A stretch of DNA of 64,000 nt. Origin: Annulohypoxylon bovei var. microspora. Lineage: Eukaryota; Ascomycota; Sordariomycetes; Xylariales; Hypoxylaceae. Shown in pieces: positions 11,190-21,800 of this stretch (position 1 is the first letter of the stretch; each line of letters starts with the position of its first letter). The notes under the pieces were generated by a model. The model was not told the DNA's origin. It saw nothing but the letters and a program-made list of their open reading frames with translations, and searched no databases. The stretch is from contig MU405276.1 in the NCBI GenBank assembly GCA_022836615.1, forward strand, positions 146,484 to 210,483, written 5' to 3'. The translations under genes were made by a program, and so were the position numbers.

Positions 11190-12036
11190 CACGCCCGTGT
11201 CGAAACCTACCATGAGTTAGGCCCAACAGACATCGAGATCGAAGCCAAAGTCTGGGGTGTCGGCTTCCGCGACGTGTTTCTTGCCCTCGGCCGCTTGGAT
11301 GAAGACGATTTTGGGGCGGACTGCGCGGGAATAGTAACAAGAGTAGGAGCCAAAGTTCAGTCTTTCAAGATCGGGGACCGTGTCGGCATGCAGACAACCA
11401 ATAGTATGAAAACCTATCCCAGAGCGCACGAATGGACTACGGCCAAAATCGCAGACTCTGTTTCGTTTGAAGACGCTTGTGCCATTATCATACCCGGAAT
11501 GACCGCGTTACAGTCGTTAATCGAGGTCGCGCGCTTGCAGAAAGGAGAGAAAGTCCTGATCCATTCAGCTTCGGGAGGCACGGGCCAGCTGGCCCTCCAG
11601 ATCGCGCAGATTCATCGGCGCAGAGGTCTTTGCGACGGTGGGATACGACCACAAAAAGCAGCTCCTTATAGACGAGTATGGTGTCCCTGCCGATCACATC
11701 TTCTACAGCAGAGACACCAGTTTTGCCCTGGGGGTTATGAGGGCCACTAATGGTTACGGCGTTGATGTTATTCTGAACTCCTTGGTAGGCGAATCCTTGC
11801 GTGCTTCTTGGGACTGCATTGCTCCGTACGGAAGGATGATCGAGATCGGTAAGGCCGAGATAAACGCCAACACGTCGCTCCCAATGGGTAGCTTCAAAAA
11901 GAATAGCCTACCTAGCTACCCACGCAACAAGGTATCGGTCATAATGAAAATGATATATTTGATAAAAATGTTGCGCTACTTTGAAAAGGGCAGGAATCTT
12001 CCTGTACGGTACTGTAGTGAAGTTGAGATTAGATAG
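11190..12036 (+). pseudogene. Decayed enoylreductase domain of a reducing polyketide synthase
   Basis: The segment translates to an MDR-type enoylreductase as found inside highly reducing PKSs: ELGPTDIEIEAKVWGVGFRDVFLALG at its start (residues shown in two blocks with no gap), then VLIHSASGGTGQLALQIAQ, the NADPH-binding loop. It continues as GYDHKKQLLIDEYGVPADHI and GYGVDVILNSL. At 11609-11611 one extra base shifts the frame between the IAQ and FIGAEVF segments. The upstream PKS domains and the downstream KR/ACP are absent; the frame ends about 12036. It resembles the ER of the PKS at 18.9-29 kb only at the family level, so it looks like the remains of a different PKS rather than a recent copy. 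Confidence 0.65.
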
Positions 12037-12518
12037 TATGTACCTGTCCGGCTAAATCTCGGCCTGTACACCATTCAACAATATGCCTCGGCTCAGTAGG
12101 TTCCACATGGAAGGAACGAATTAACTAGTATTCGTCATCACAACTCCTTCACTTACAGTAACTACCTACTTTCCTAAACTTAGATTATGGATTGTGGATT
12201 GTCTCCTATTTATCTATTTATCTATTTACACACAATTTGATGTAGAGCATAGATGTCAATGGTGAATTTAACCACCACCACTACAATACTACCCTAACTT
12301 CTGTACTAATGCCATTTGCGCCGACTAACAACACCCTCATCGCAAAGTGTACCAGCACTGTGTTGTGTCATCTACGGGCCATCCCTCTCTGGGGAATTGC
12401 GCTGGCTATACTACTTTTGGGTTTCCTTCGAGCGCAGTTTATAGCCCTCACTACAGGTCCCAAGTCTTCACCGTCGCAATCACCGAATCGGAAATTAGTC
12501 GCAGAGTGAACAGCAATC
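12037..12518. promoter_or_regulatory. Upstream region of thioesterase-like gene with a 66-codon uORF
   Basis: It contains an open frame at 12309-12509 (66 codons, with a hydrophobic LWGIALAILLLGFL stretch) ending 9 nt before the ATG of the next gene and in the same frame. It may be a translated upstream ORF, a missed N-terminal membrane-anchor exon, or chance. A TTTATC(TATTTATC) short repeat is seen near 12207-12225. Confidence 0.35.
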
Positions 12519-13632
12519 ATGGCTTCTGCTGCTGGATCCGCGAACAAGGTGATACGGGTTGCTGGGCCTGTCCTCCTACCGGCGATAGCCTACGGCGCTT
12601 ATAAAGGCAACGCGTTGGGATTATTGCAGTCTTTTTTCACGGGACCCGGTAGAACGAGTCGGGTCATAGCGCTAGCTGTTGTATTATACAACTGGAAGAG
12701 TTTGCCTCTAGCATGGACTGTACGCCATCCACTACTTGAAATGTCATTCCAGATCTGAGAGAACTATTTGCTAAAAGAAGTTCCCGCAGTTCCGTGTCCT
12801 CGGTGCCATGACTTCCCACTTTGCGCTACGCGGCCTACATTCACACGGCCCCGATAAGCTATTCCACCCTGTCATCACGCCGTCGCATGTCACGCTCCTC
12901 GAAGTCGACTATAACTTTCATAAGTCTAACTCGACGTATTTCGCTGACCTCGACGTGAGCCGATCCCACCTCGTCTCGCACTTGTTCGCACGTGGATGCG
13001 CTGCTGTAGCCAACAATGCTACTACGAAGCTCGTAATGAACCCATCTGACCCTTCGAAACCAGCTAAGGGCCGGTTCGCCGTTATGCTCGGCGCCGTGCA
13101 CTGTAGCTTCAAGAAGGAGTTGCAGCCGTATCAAAAATACGAGATGTGGAGTTATATCTGTAGCTGGGATCGTAAGTGGCTATATATCGTGACGCATTTC
13201 GTTGAAAAGGGTGCTGTGAAGCCGCGCTCGTGGGATGCGAGTAACTTCGGACCGACGAGGAAGGATGAGGGGAAGGTTGAGGACTGGGAGAAGAAAATTC
13301 ACGCCACGGCTATCAGCAAGTACGTTTTCAAGGTCGGGCGGTTGACGGTGCATCCTGCGGTTCTTATCGAGGCCAGTGGTCTTCTACCGGAACGACCCGG
13401 CGGTTGGGTAACTATAGAGAACGGGATGGCACCGCCGTCTCATGTTGTAACTGGCGGCGCTGCCCCCGAATCCGAATTTGATCCCGAGTCTGCTGATTGG
13501 GATTGGAAGCGAACAGAAGAATTACGACTCAAGGGTCACGAATTTGCGGAGCATTTTGCAGCACTCGACGGCCTGCAGGGCCACTTTGATGGCGGCGAAG
13601 ACGGCGCATTAGGAATATTTGGTCTCTCATGA
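12519..13632 (+). CDS. THEM6-like thioesterase-fold (4HBT_2) protein
   Basis: Two exons (12519-12719, 12790-13632) give 347 residues. The N-terminus carries a hydrophobic segment (about residues 10-30 and 45-65), suggesting membrane association. The second exon holds the hot-dog-fold region: VTLLEVDYNFHKSNSTYFADLDVSR, then the block around GAVHCSFKKELQPYQKYEMWS, then WLYIVTHFVEKG. This matches the THEM6 / fungal capsule-associated protein-like group, whose substrates are generally unknown. The 70-nt intron is GT-AG and joins PLAWT to FRVLGAM, in frame. It lies tail-to-tail with the CFEM gene. A thioesterase activity is suggested by fold only; a clear catalytic residue cannot be assigned by eye. 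Confidence 0.75.
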
Positions 13633-13908
13633 TTTATACCGCGCTCAAGCGCGTATAGATGCATTATCTGTTAGACTTAATCTCACGAGGGGCAAGGTAG
13701 ATATCACACTAGACGGATTCGGAAATAAAGCTAATCCAACACTAGAAAATATAATATAGACCGCCAAGACAATTATAGATAATATAATCAGTTGTTCTTT
13801 TCACTTTTCCACAGGTATCAATTAACTTTTTTTCAAATCGCTCCAAGGATAGAAATATTGCGCTATAAGAGAAATTCGCCATCAACCACACGAGAAGAGG
13901 TCCATCCT

Positions 13909-14494
13909 CTACAGAGCTAAGGCAGCCACGGCAGCGGCGAAACCAAGACCCGCAACGGCCCGGTTACCAGCGCCGGTCGCCGGGGTCGTAGTTGCGCTCG
14001 TGGTAGAGGAAGTTGCGGTGGCACCCGTAAGAGAGGCAATAGCGGAAGTAGCGGCCGAGCCGGCGCTAGACACGACCGAACTAGCGGCAGCACCTCCGGC
14101 GTTAGCTGCGGCAACGGCGCAGATCTCGGCGCTCAACTTCGTGGTCTCTGTTTATACGCATTAGCTACCTTGCTTATTTACCATTTCATCTCTCTACCTA
14201 ATACGATATAATACAATACGAGAGTTGGGCGCAAGGTAAGGGGGCTCAGGGGTACATACCAGTCAAGTCATCGGCGCTGCAGGACGTAGACACGCAGCCG
14301 ATAGCCTGCGTGGTCAGGTCGTCGATCTTGCCGCACTGGCAGGTCGTGTCGGTGGTCGAGCACCCGATCTTGGTCGAGGCGTCATCGAGACACGGCTTCG
14401 CACACGACGGGATCTGGGAGATGAGCTCTTGCGTGCTCTGGGCGGAGACCGAGGCGGCGGCGAAGAGGGCGAGGGCGAGAGCTGTGAACTGCAT
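13909..14494 (-). CDS. CFEM-domain protein with GPI-anchor signal
   Basis: Two exons (14494-14260, 14147-13909) give 157 residues. A signal peptide ends near residue 18 (ASVSA/Q). It is followed by a CFEM domain with eight cysteines in the family spacing: IPSCAKPC, IGC, TTCQC, IGC, TSC and EIC. The last cysteine is supplied by exon 2, which supports the 112-nt GT-AG intron. The domain is followed by an Ala/Ser/Thr-rich stalk and a hydrophobic tail after GAGN, a typical GPI-attachment signal. CFEM proteins sit at the cell surface or wall and, in some fungi, bind haem or act in host and surface interactions; the role here is not known. Confidence 0.85.
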
Positions 14495-15991
14495 TTTGGC
14501 TTTTGGTGTTTGGTGTTTGAGTTGTCTTCACGTAAAGGAGTGGACGTGTATGTCGTTCTTTCGACCGGCGATGAAGATAATAGACAACAGACAGAAGAGG
14601 TTCAAGAGACGAGGGAGTGAATTACGTACAAATGATGCAAATGTTCGGGAAGAGGAGAAACAGAAGTTTACATCACAAACATCCGGGATAAGCTGACAGG
14701 AAGTTTCAGTGCTGCAGCGTCGCATTCTTTTTCGTCGAAATCCCTTACTTTGGTAATATCCCGGATCGCCTGTCCGCTACCATGGATGATACCCACACCT
14801 CCGCAGGATTCTCCCATCCTTGGGCTACTTGGCTACTTAGCGTATGGAGTCGAGGCCTCGAGATCGGCTGGATTCTCGCTCATCACGGCATGGTTTGAGG
14901 TTATCCTCGATAACGATGTGACACGAACAGGGGTTTTCTTCCCTCCAGTCTCATCTCAACAAAATCTTGGCTCCTCTCATCCTTTAGAGATTCTAAGCGA
15001 GCGGCGCAGAGGGACAACGCACGAGATGTGGACAATAGGGGATAGCCTAATGTCGGCAATTCAAAGCTTCATGTATGAAGACTTAGAAACAACTAGCTAG
15101 GTAGGTAGGTTAATTTCTACAGGCTCTCTGCGTAGCTCCTTCGAGTAGAAAGAAAGCTTTCAAGCTTACTTCGTACTCGCAGATATTCGGTCCATGCGGG
15201 CGATGCGAGGAATCCTTGCAGGCAAATGCATTAGTTCAGGGGCAAGGCCTAAGACGGATTAGCGTGGTCCCAAGTGACAGCCGTACCCCTACCGCTTCTG
15301 AAACATTCCCTGGGCATCTTTGCGGGGGCGGCGGGTTCTAGAAAATCTCCCTATCGGCGGAATACTTAGCCGAGAGGCTAATGACTTTGGATGGAAACAA
15401 CAAAACTGGAACAGTCCGATTTTATGTAAGTTTATTTTAACATCATGTCGAATATTGATTCTTACAAAACTACAACTGGTTGGGTTAACCTATACCGATG
15501 GATAATTATACTTAGTCGAAAGAAAATATGCCTTGAGGACGTAGGAAAGAAGTCTTGAATGTCGAGACGGAATCCGTAAATATGGGAGTCACGCCAAATA
15601 GGGGCCCAAGAGGTCCTTGCGCTCGAGTTTGGACACTATGCTAATCTTATTACAAGTGATGTTCGTCTATGCCTACCTACTATCCCCATAACTAACAATT
15701 ATCTTCAGGCGAAGTTCAATAGGTAGAATACTGTTCGGCTGACTTTCAGCCAATCAAAATTCAGCTTCTGTATGTGTTGATGAGCTATTAGGTACCTGTG
15801 CTTGGGTGTATCCTACATATTAAACCCTGTTTGAAGATAATTTCTAGTTAAGGGGATAGCTTGCCGATATCCTATCTGACTAGTTCTCTATCACACGTTT
15901 CATAAACAACTCTAAAGGAAAACAATCTCTCATTATCAGCAACCATCCGCAACCATCCGCAACCCGACGTATCTCCGCTAGAATTATCTAA
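14495..15991. other. Intergenic region
   Basis: About 1.5 kb with no recognised gene. The part next to 14495 is the promoter of the CFEM gene. A 116-codon open frame at 14750-15100 has no family features. A TAGGTAGGTAGG run lies at about 15098-15110, and a direct repeat CAACCATCCG(CAACCATCCG) lies near 15940-15962. Confidence 0.5.
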
Positions 15992-18281
15992 TTATACAAG
16001 AGTTACCGACTGCCATTCTCTATCAGGTGTCATAGCTTCTCCATACATAACCCCATGTACATAAGCATGCCCGATACTGGAAGCATTCTTGACTTTGATC
16101 ACGCCGAGAACGAATTGGGCGTAAAATGAAGGGCATCTTCCCTCCAGAGAATATATATATCGCGTCTCCGGCGCAAGCGTCTCGAGGTCCAGATCCAACG
16201 AGGCCGGCATTTGTCATGAATAGCTGAGCGCTATTGAGATGTGGTACGTAACTATCAATAAAGGATTGAAGGCGGATCGGTAGAATGTTTGCGTGCCTCT
16301 TTAAATCCCACTGCCGTGTCATCACCTCCAAAAAGGCTTGTTGGTACGTCCCTTCAGCGGGATAGGAAACTGGAAGAAGTTCGTCTTTATATTTCTCCAA
16401 TACCTACCTGCTGATTGTCGACAAGACCCAGGACTATATCGATCCGAAACCTCTTCAAATTAAGTTCTGTATCGTAGACTAAGTCGAATTCGAACTCAGA
16501 GCCCTTGGAAGCGTCGTACAAATTATATTCCAGCAAAGTATCCCAGTGATTATTAAATTGGCCGTCGGATATTTGTCTGTCTTCTTCAGAATTCCAGTCG
16601 GGAACCCATGACGGTAGCTCGGGATCTCTCTTGCCCTCTATGCCTCTTATAATTGCTTGCAGAGATCGCATTGTTGTAATCATCCACATTGCTGTACGGG
16701 TATAGATCTGATAACAAGGGAGCGTATAGTCAGCAGGATCTAGCCTAACGCCTCGACAACTAAGCCTAGGAGTCCAAATACTCTATCTCTAGGATCGCTA
16801 GCCTGTCGGTATCGGAATGCGGCTAAAGCAATGCATAACGCGTATCTATATTTTTCCACAAAAGCCAATTCCGACAGCTGCTTATAATTATTAATGATAA
16901 CCCTATCTTGCGACTGGATATTCTCGTAAAACCCCTCTAGAGGGAAATATCTTTTCTGTTCCTTTTTGCCCAAGATGAACTCGTCCCATGGCATTTCTAT
17001 GGAGCCAAACTGGAAGGACTTGTGTTTCGGGAGTAGAGCCTCTTGAACAGTCCATATACGTTTCCACAAGGGCGTATTAAGCACTAGGTATATCGCTTGG
17101 ACGGACTCATACAGTTCGCGATTTGATGCCCAAGAGAGGCTCCTGGCAAGGTACTCGTGGTTCATCCCAGTAGCCATGACTTTCAAGAAAGAAAAGGCCT
17201 TTATAACGAGTAATGCTAGATCCAGATTGGTTTTTTTCCTTGCGTACAGATTGGTTTTTCTTATCAATTGGCAACATTCTGTTACTTATTTTAATAGCAT
17301 ATATATCTTAATTAATTTAATTTGTTTACTATTTTTATATATATATAATTATTTTTTTATAACGGTAATATAGGTAATTTTTTTTCTTTTATTTTTTATA
17401 ATCTTAAAATGTTTAATATAAATATTATTAGTTTAAATATTATAAGCGTTATTATTATAACGTTACCTTTAATAAAAAATTATATTATAATAAAAGTTAT
17501 CGAATTATATATTATGCTTTATTTACCGCAAAAAAACCAATCTGGATCTAGTATCACTCTTTATAACCGTGCTCTGTGGGAGGTTGTTTTGTGAGTTTAA
17601 ATTTTGTGACCGCAGGTTGTGGAGGCAAGCATTATCATCACAGTTCTGCTGTATACCTGGTATGATCGAGCCCTCCTCGTAGTCACCTAACCATAAGACA
17701 GCGTGGGCAGTGCACGAATATATCTCCTTCATTAAGTTGACTTGGTGTGATTTTTCGATACTATCAGCCTAGATTACCCAAGATAGAGTTAACATTATTT
17801 TCATGGGACTTCAGTAACTCTTGATATTGCTTACCTGATTGATGCACAACGCGTCGACCCATAGATTTCGTGCTTTGAATGGATACCGTAGGCGCCTTAA
17901 GGCAGCTTCAAGGTTGACGGTGACATCACAACGACTACCGTCCACCCAGACCGACTGACAGATAGTAGGATCTCCCCATACATAAGACAGTGCTTCATAA
18001 TATGGAAGGTCGCCTAAGTATGTTGTATAGCGGATACATCGGATTGGGTCGTTCCAAAATCCAGGTAGCAGGCGAAGGATGCGTATTTGCTTTCTATCAA
18101 GCTCAAGCCCTTTCTCGTTGAGAATGTTATTAACGCCAGGTAAGGTGGTAGCTATGGACATTTGGTTTTGTATGTACCTACCTAGTTTAATTGGCAACTT
18201 TCGTATGCCCGTTAGTGGGGTCATTAAAGCAAGGGGGAAAATATGAAGGCTTTGGGCGAAGGGTGAAGAATATTTTGTCAC
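15992..18281 (-). pseudogene. HET-domain gene, broken by frameshifts and a transposon insertion
   Basis: Read on the minus strand, exon 1 (18281-17835) carries the HET start: YYEALSYVWGDP and LWVDALCINQ. A 66-nt GT-AG intron (17769-17834) joins it to ADSIEKSHQVNLMKEIYSC and VLWLGD. The frame then enters a 351-bp inverted-repeat element (17208-17558). After it the HET sequence resumes with KAFSFLKVMATG, then WKRIWTVQE and DPRDRVFGLLGL. Three apparent frameshifts follow, near 16735, near 16405 and near 16110-16150. The usual C-terminal HET blocks (GDAIYIFSGGKMPFILR, AYVHGVMYGEAM) are thus spread over different frames. A missed intron might explain one break, but not all. I call it a dead or dying non-self-recognition gene. 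Confidence 0.75.
17208..17558. mobile_element. MITE-like element with terminal inverted repeats
   Basis: The ends are inverted copies of each other: positions 17216-17237 and 17530-17551 match perfectly over 22 nt (core CTAGATCCAGATTGG plus T-run). The match continues outward imperfectly to 17208 and 17558. The inside is very AT-rich and has no coding capacity, as in a non-autonomous element altered by RIP. A 9-bp direct repeat (CTTTATAAC on the plus strand) flanks it at 17199-17207 and 17559-17567. It sits in a HET exon. A 9-bp duplication would fit a Mutator-like element; if only TA was duplicated, a Tc1/mariner-type origin is possible. Confidence 0.75.
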
Positions 18282-18888
18282 CTAGGCAGAGCAAGTCATC
18301 GTTGGATACCTTAATGGGCTGCCTAACATATAGTCGCTAGGCAGTCACGGCCTATGATGTGTCGTACGGTGAATGAGTCAATCTTGGAGAGGTCATATGA
18401 GAACAGAGTACTGGCTATCGTGATAACTATTAATAAGTAAACCCCCAATCATAGAGCTACGCTACCTTAATCGTCAAGTAAATTCTACCCCTTTTCTGCA
18501 CAGTGTGTTGTTTTGTTCTTAGTTGGAAGTCGATAAGCTTGACACTTCACCGAAAACGAGAAAGAAAACGATAGATGTTACATCGTAGGTATATATTTCA
18601 TCCCTAACTTCCAACAAGGTACTCATGACTACGTAGGCACAGCATAGACAAATATATTGTTGCGGGGCAGCTGCTACCACTGTTGCTACCACATATGGCT
18701 CTTGATAGTTACCTAGGTAGCTTATCATGCCGTCTTCCTTTCACCTTTCCTGCCTATAGGCGCAACACATATACATCCTCTTACTGCTCAAGAACAAGGC
18801 GGTGAAAGCTTTTCGTAATAAGTTAAGGAGTGAAGCCAAACAGAGCTATTGCTCATTTATCTAGGTACCTACCAATCTAATTCCCCAA
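18282..18888. other. Intergenic region between HET pseudogene and PKS 3' end
   Basis: No gene recognised. It contains the start side of the HET pseudogene and the terminator side of the PKS. TAGGTA-type motifs occur near 18713 and 18863. Confidence 0.5.
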
Positions 18889-21800
18889 CTAGCTAGAAGA
18901 GGCTTCAATGATCCGCGTCATGACCTCTGCAGCCCCTTTAATGTGTCCTGCCAACTCATCAGCCTTCCCTTGCCCGTCGATAACCGTGAATGTAACACTA
19001 GCAACAATCATCGTCAGTTAGCTGGTCAAATAATATCGCTCATCGCAATTCGCAAGCAGCCCCAAACGATTAACCACTCACCTTTTCTCGAGAACCTGCA
19101 CCCCGATCCAGACATCCTCGCGTTTCGGCTGACATCTCCCCGTCTCGGGCAGCCCGAATTCCGTAAAGCTCGTGCAGACGGGGCGCTCGCTCGTCCTCTT
19201 ATACACGACATCCTCGTACAGCTCCGGCGGCTCCTCGCCCGGCCCCAGCATCTCCCTCAGCGCCATGAGGTGCCACCGCCAGCCGCGGCCGCGCGTCGAC
19301 AGCGTCACGAGGCGCGCGTGCGACTTCACCGCCTCCAGGAACAGGCGTCTGCGCTCCGCGACCCCAACTGTCGGGTCCTCAGCCGCGGCGCAGAAGGCCG
19401 CGACTTCATCCGTACCGATGTATATCATGTCGGTGCGCCCACCGCGGAACGGGCGCTGGCTGATGACGTCGACCGCTCCCGAGGGGTTGTACCCGAAGAG
19501 CCGGCGCACGGCTATCTGCACGACGAGCTGGATGACGGACTTGGGGGGCAGCTTGTGCGCGCGCAGGTAGCCGGCGCCGTAGGCCGTGTGGGTGTAGTTG
19601 CAGAGGCCGTAGCCGGCGTGAGCGGCGAGGTGCTCGGAGCGGAGACGGGTGATGTACTCGTCGAGTGTGGCTGGTATGACAAAGGGGAGATAAGTGAATC
19701 CGTCATTAGCTACTATTTTACCGTTAGTGATGGGGGTCAATTGCCCATTGGTGGTGGCTTGGGCATGTTCCGCCGTTCGCGTTTTAATGGCATCGATCAA
19801 GCCGCCGAATGTTGTGCCGTCGACCATGGTGTGTTCGCAGAACATGGAAAGCACGCCATTGGCGCAGACAACGAAGGATACGGTTTTGTCGAGCCACCGG
19901 TTTGAATTGTCATCCAGCAAGAAGCAATCTGCTCGTTCCTTGGCAGTGGTGGGGGATGTGTCATCGAGGCAGACGACAAACATTGACTTCTCTATTGTAG
20001 ATATGAAGTTCTCATTCTCCGGTGAGACAGCGATCAATTCGTCGCGAACCTATGCTTATATGTCAGCAAGAGTTTATATGTAAGGATTGAAGGGTCCCTT
20101 ACTCTCGCCCATTCATCACGGTTATCCGTAGCGAGAATACTAGCCCAATTGATATGCGGCGGAGCTTGCTCCAGTATGGTCCGGAATATAGCCCTCAGTT
20201 TTCCATGTGAGATTGGCTGGCCATTATCATATTGAAGGGGAACCTTGTAGGCATGGCCATGTCTCATGGCGACGAGGTAATCATTACCCGGCCAACGTTC
20301 TGCACGATCGCATTCGAGAACAGGGGTTCGGTTTGAGTTGAATAACCAATAGACCGTTTCCACTGCAGTGTCATAAGTTAGTCATTATCAATTCGAAGAA
20401 ATTTTATGTAAGCTTAACAGATCCTCTGTTGTCGAGGTAGGCTAAGGGGACACAGAAGTTTGGTAAAGTTGCTTACTGCACTATAACATGTAAGGTTAGC
20501 AACCTGATAAGGGTACTCGACGCGCGATTATATTTGGTACTCACTAGTATCTGATCATTCAGAAGGTCCTGCTGCATCGTCCCAGTGTCAATCGACAACT
20601 TATAATCATATGCCGCCAGCGAGACTAGCGCCGCTTGATCAGCTTGATCCAGGGGAAGTGTATCGGGGAGTGGAAGAGTGGCAAAGAAGTTTCGCAAGCG
20701 AGGCCGCCAGTCGCGCCCGCGAAGCCATTTATTCCGAACATATACATCCACTACGTCGTCATCTACGTTGCTATCGTTGGTGAGCTCCTCCATACGTGAT
20801 TGGAGACGCTTGCCCACACCGTCGCTGCTGAGAAAACTCGCTACGGCTTTGCGCGTTTTTTGCATTTCTTCTTTATTCCCTAGATGGGACACCGATTCTA
20901 GGAAAAACTCCATAGCCGTTTCCAGTGGTGGTAAGGGGTAATTTGGGAGGGCAACTTGAGCGTCCTCGACGTCTTCATTAGCCTCCTGTTTCGTGCTGTT
21001 ATCCCCACTCTTATTTCTTATAAGACTGGAATTTTGCGTTATGAACGATGCCAGTAATCGCAGGCTAGGGGCGTCTGTTATATCTGAAACCTGAACTGGA
21101 GCCTGTAGCGTGTTGGTGATCCAGTTCTTGATCTCGGTAGCTATAAGCGAGTCCAGTGCCATGTTTGCGACAGGTGTATCCAAATCCAGCTCCTGTGAAT
21201 CTAACGCCGTGAGGGATGAGATCTTTTCTCGCACCGCGACAAGTATCAACTGTTCCACATCAGCCGTGGAGGATGCTTGTCTAATCTGTTCGTCGATACT
21301 TCGTTCCGTCGCGTGATCTGAACGACGTGCTAAGTTCCGTCCCTCGGCTGTGATATGAGAAAATAGGGGCGGTACTGGAGTTCCCTGTTGGGCTTGTTTG
21401 ATGAAAGATTGGGGATCCAGGCCAAAGGCAATTTGGTGAACTCCGTCTTTGAAGGCTCTGCCGCTCATAGCATAGTCGATTACTGGCAAGGCCGATTCAA
21501 TCGGAATAAGCTGACAACCTTGTCTGGCTAAAGAATCGATACGAGCTTGGGAAACGGGATAAGTGTTTTCGATTAAGGGGACATCAAGCGTGATGAATTT
21601 TGTCCGCCCGCTCGATATTTGAGCATGAGTGAACATATCCTGATATGTACCACCAGCGGCATAGTTGGACTGGCCAAGCGTGCCAATTACGGCCGAAAGG
21701 GATGATAGCATGACGAAGAAATCAAGGCTATCATTATAAAAGGCATGATATAAGTTCTTCGTGCCGTAGTACTTAGATCCGAGTGCGGCGCTGAAATCGG

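Noticed and set aside
14750..15100. 116-codon open frame upstream of the CFEM gene
   Set aside because: No domain, signal or codon pattern; likely chance.
18943..19905. 320-codon plus-strand frame over the acyltransferase domain of the PKS
   Set aside because: Antisense shadow with Arg/Ala/Gly bias; the minus strand has the catalytic EHTMVDG motif and in-frame exons.
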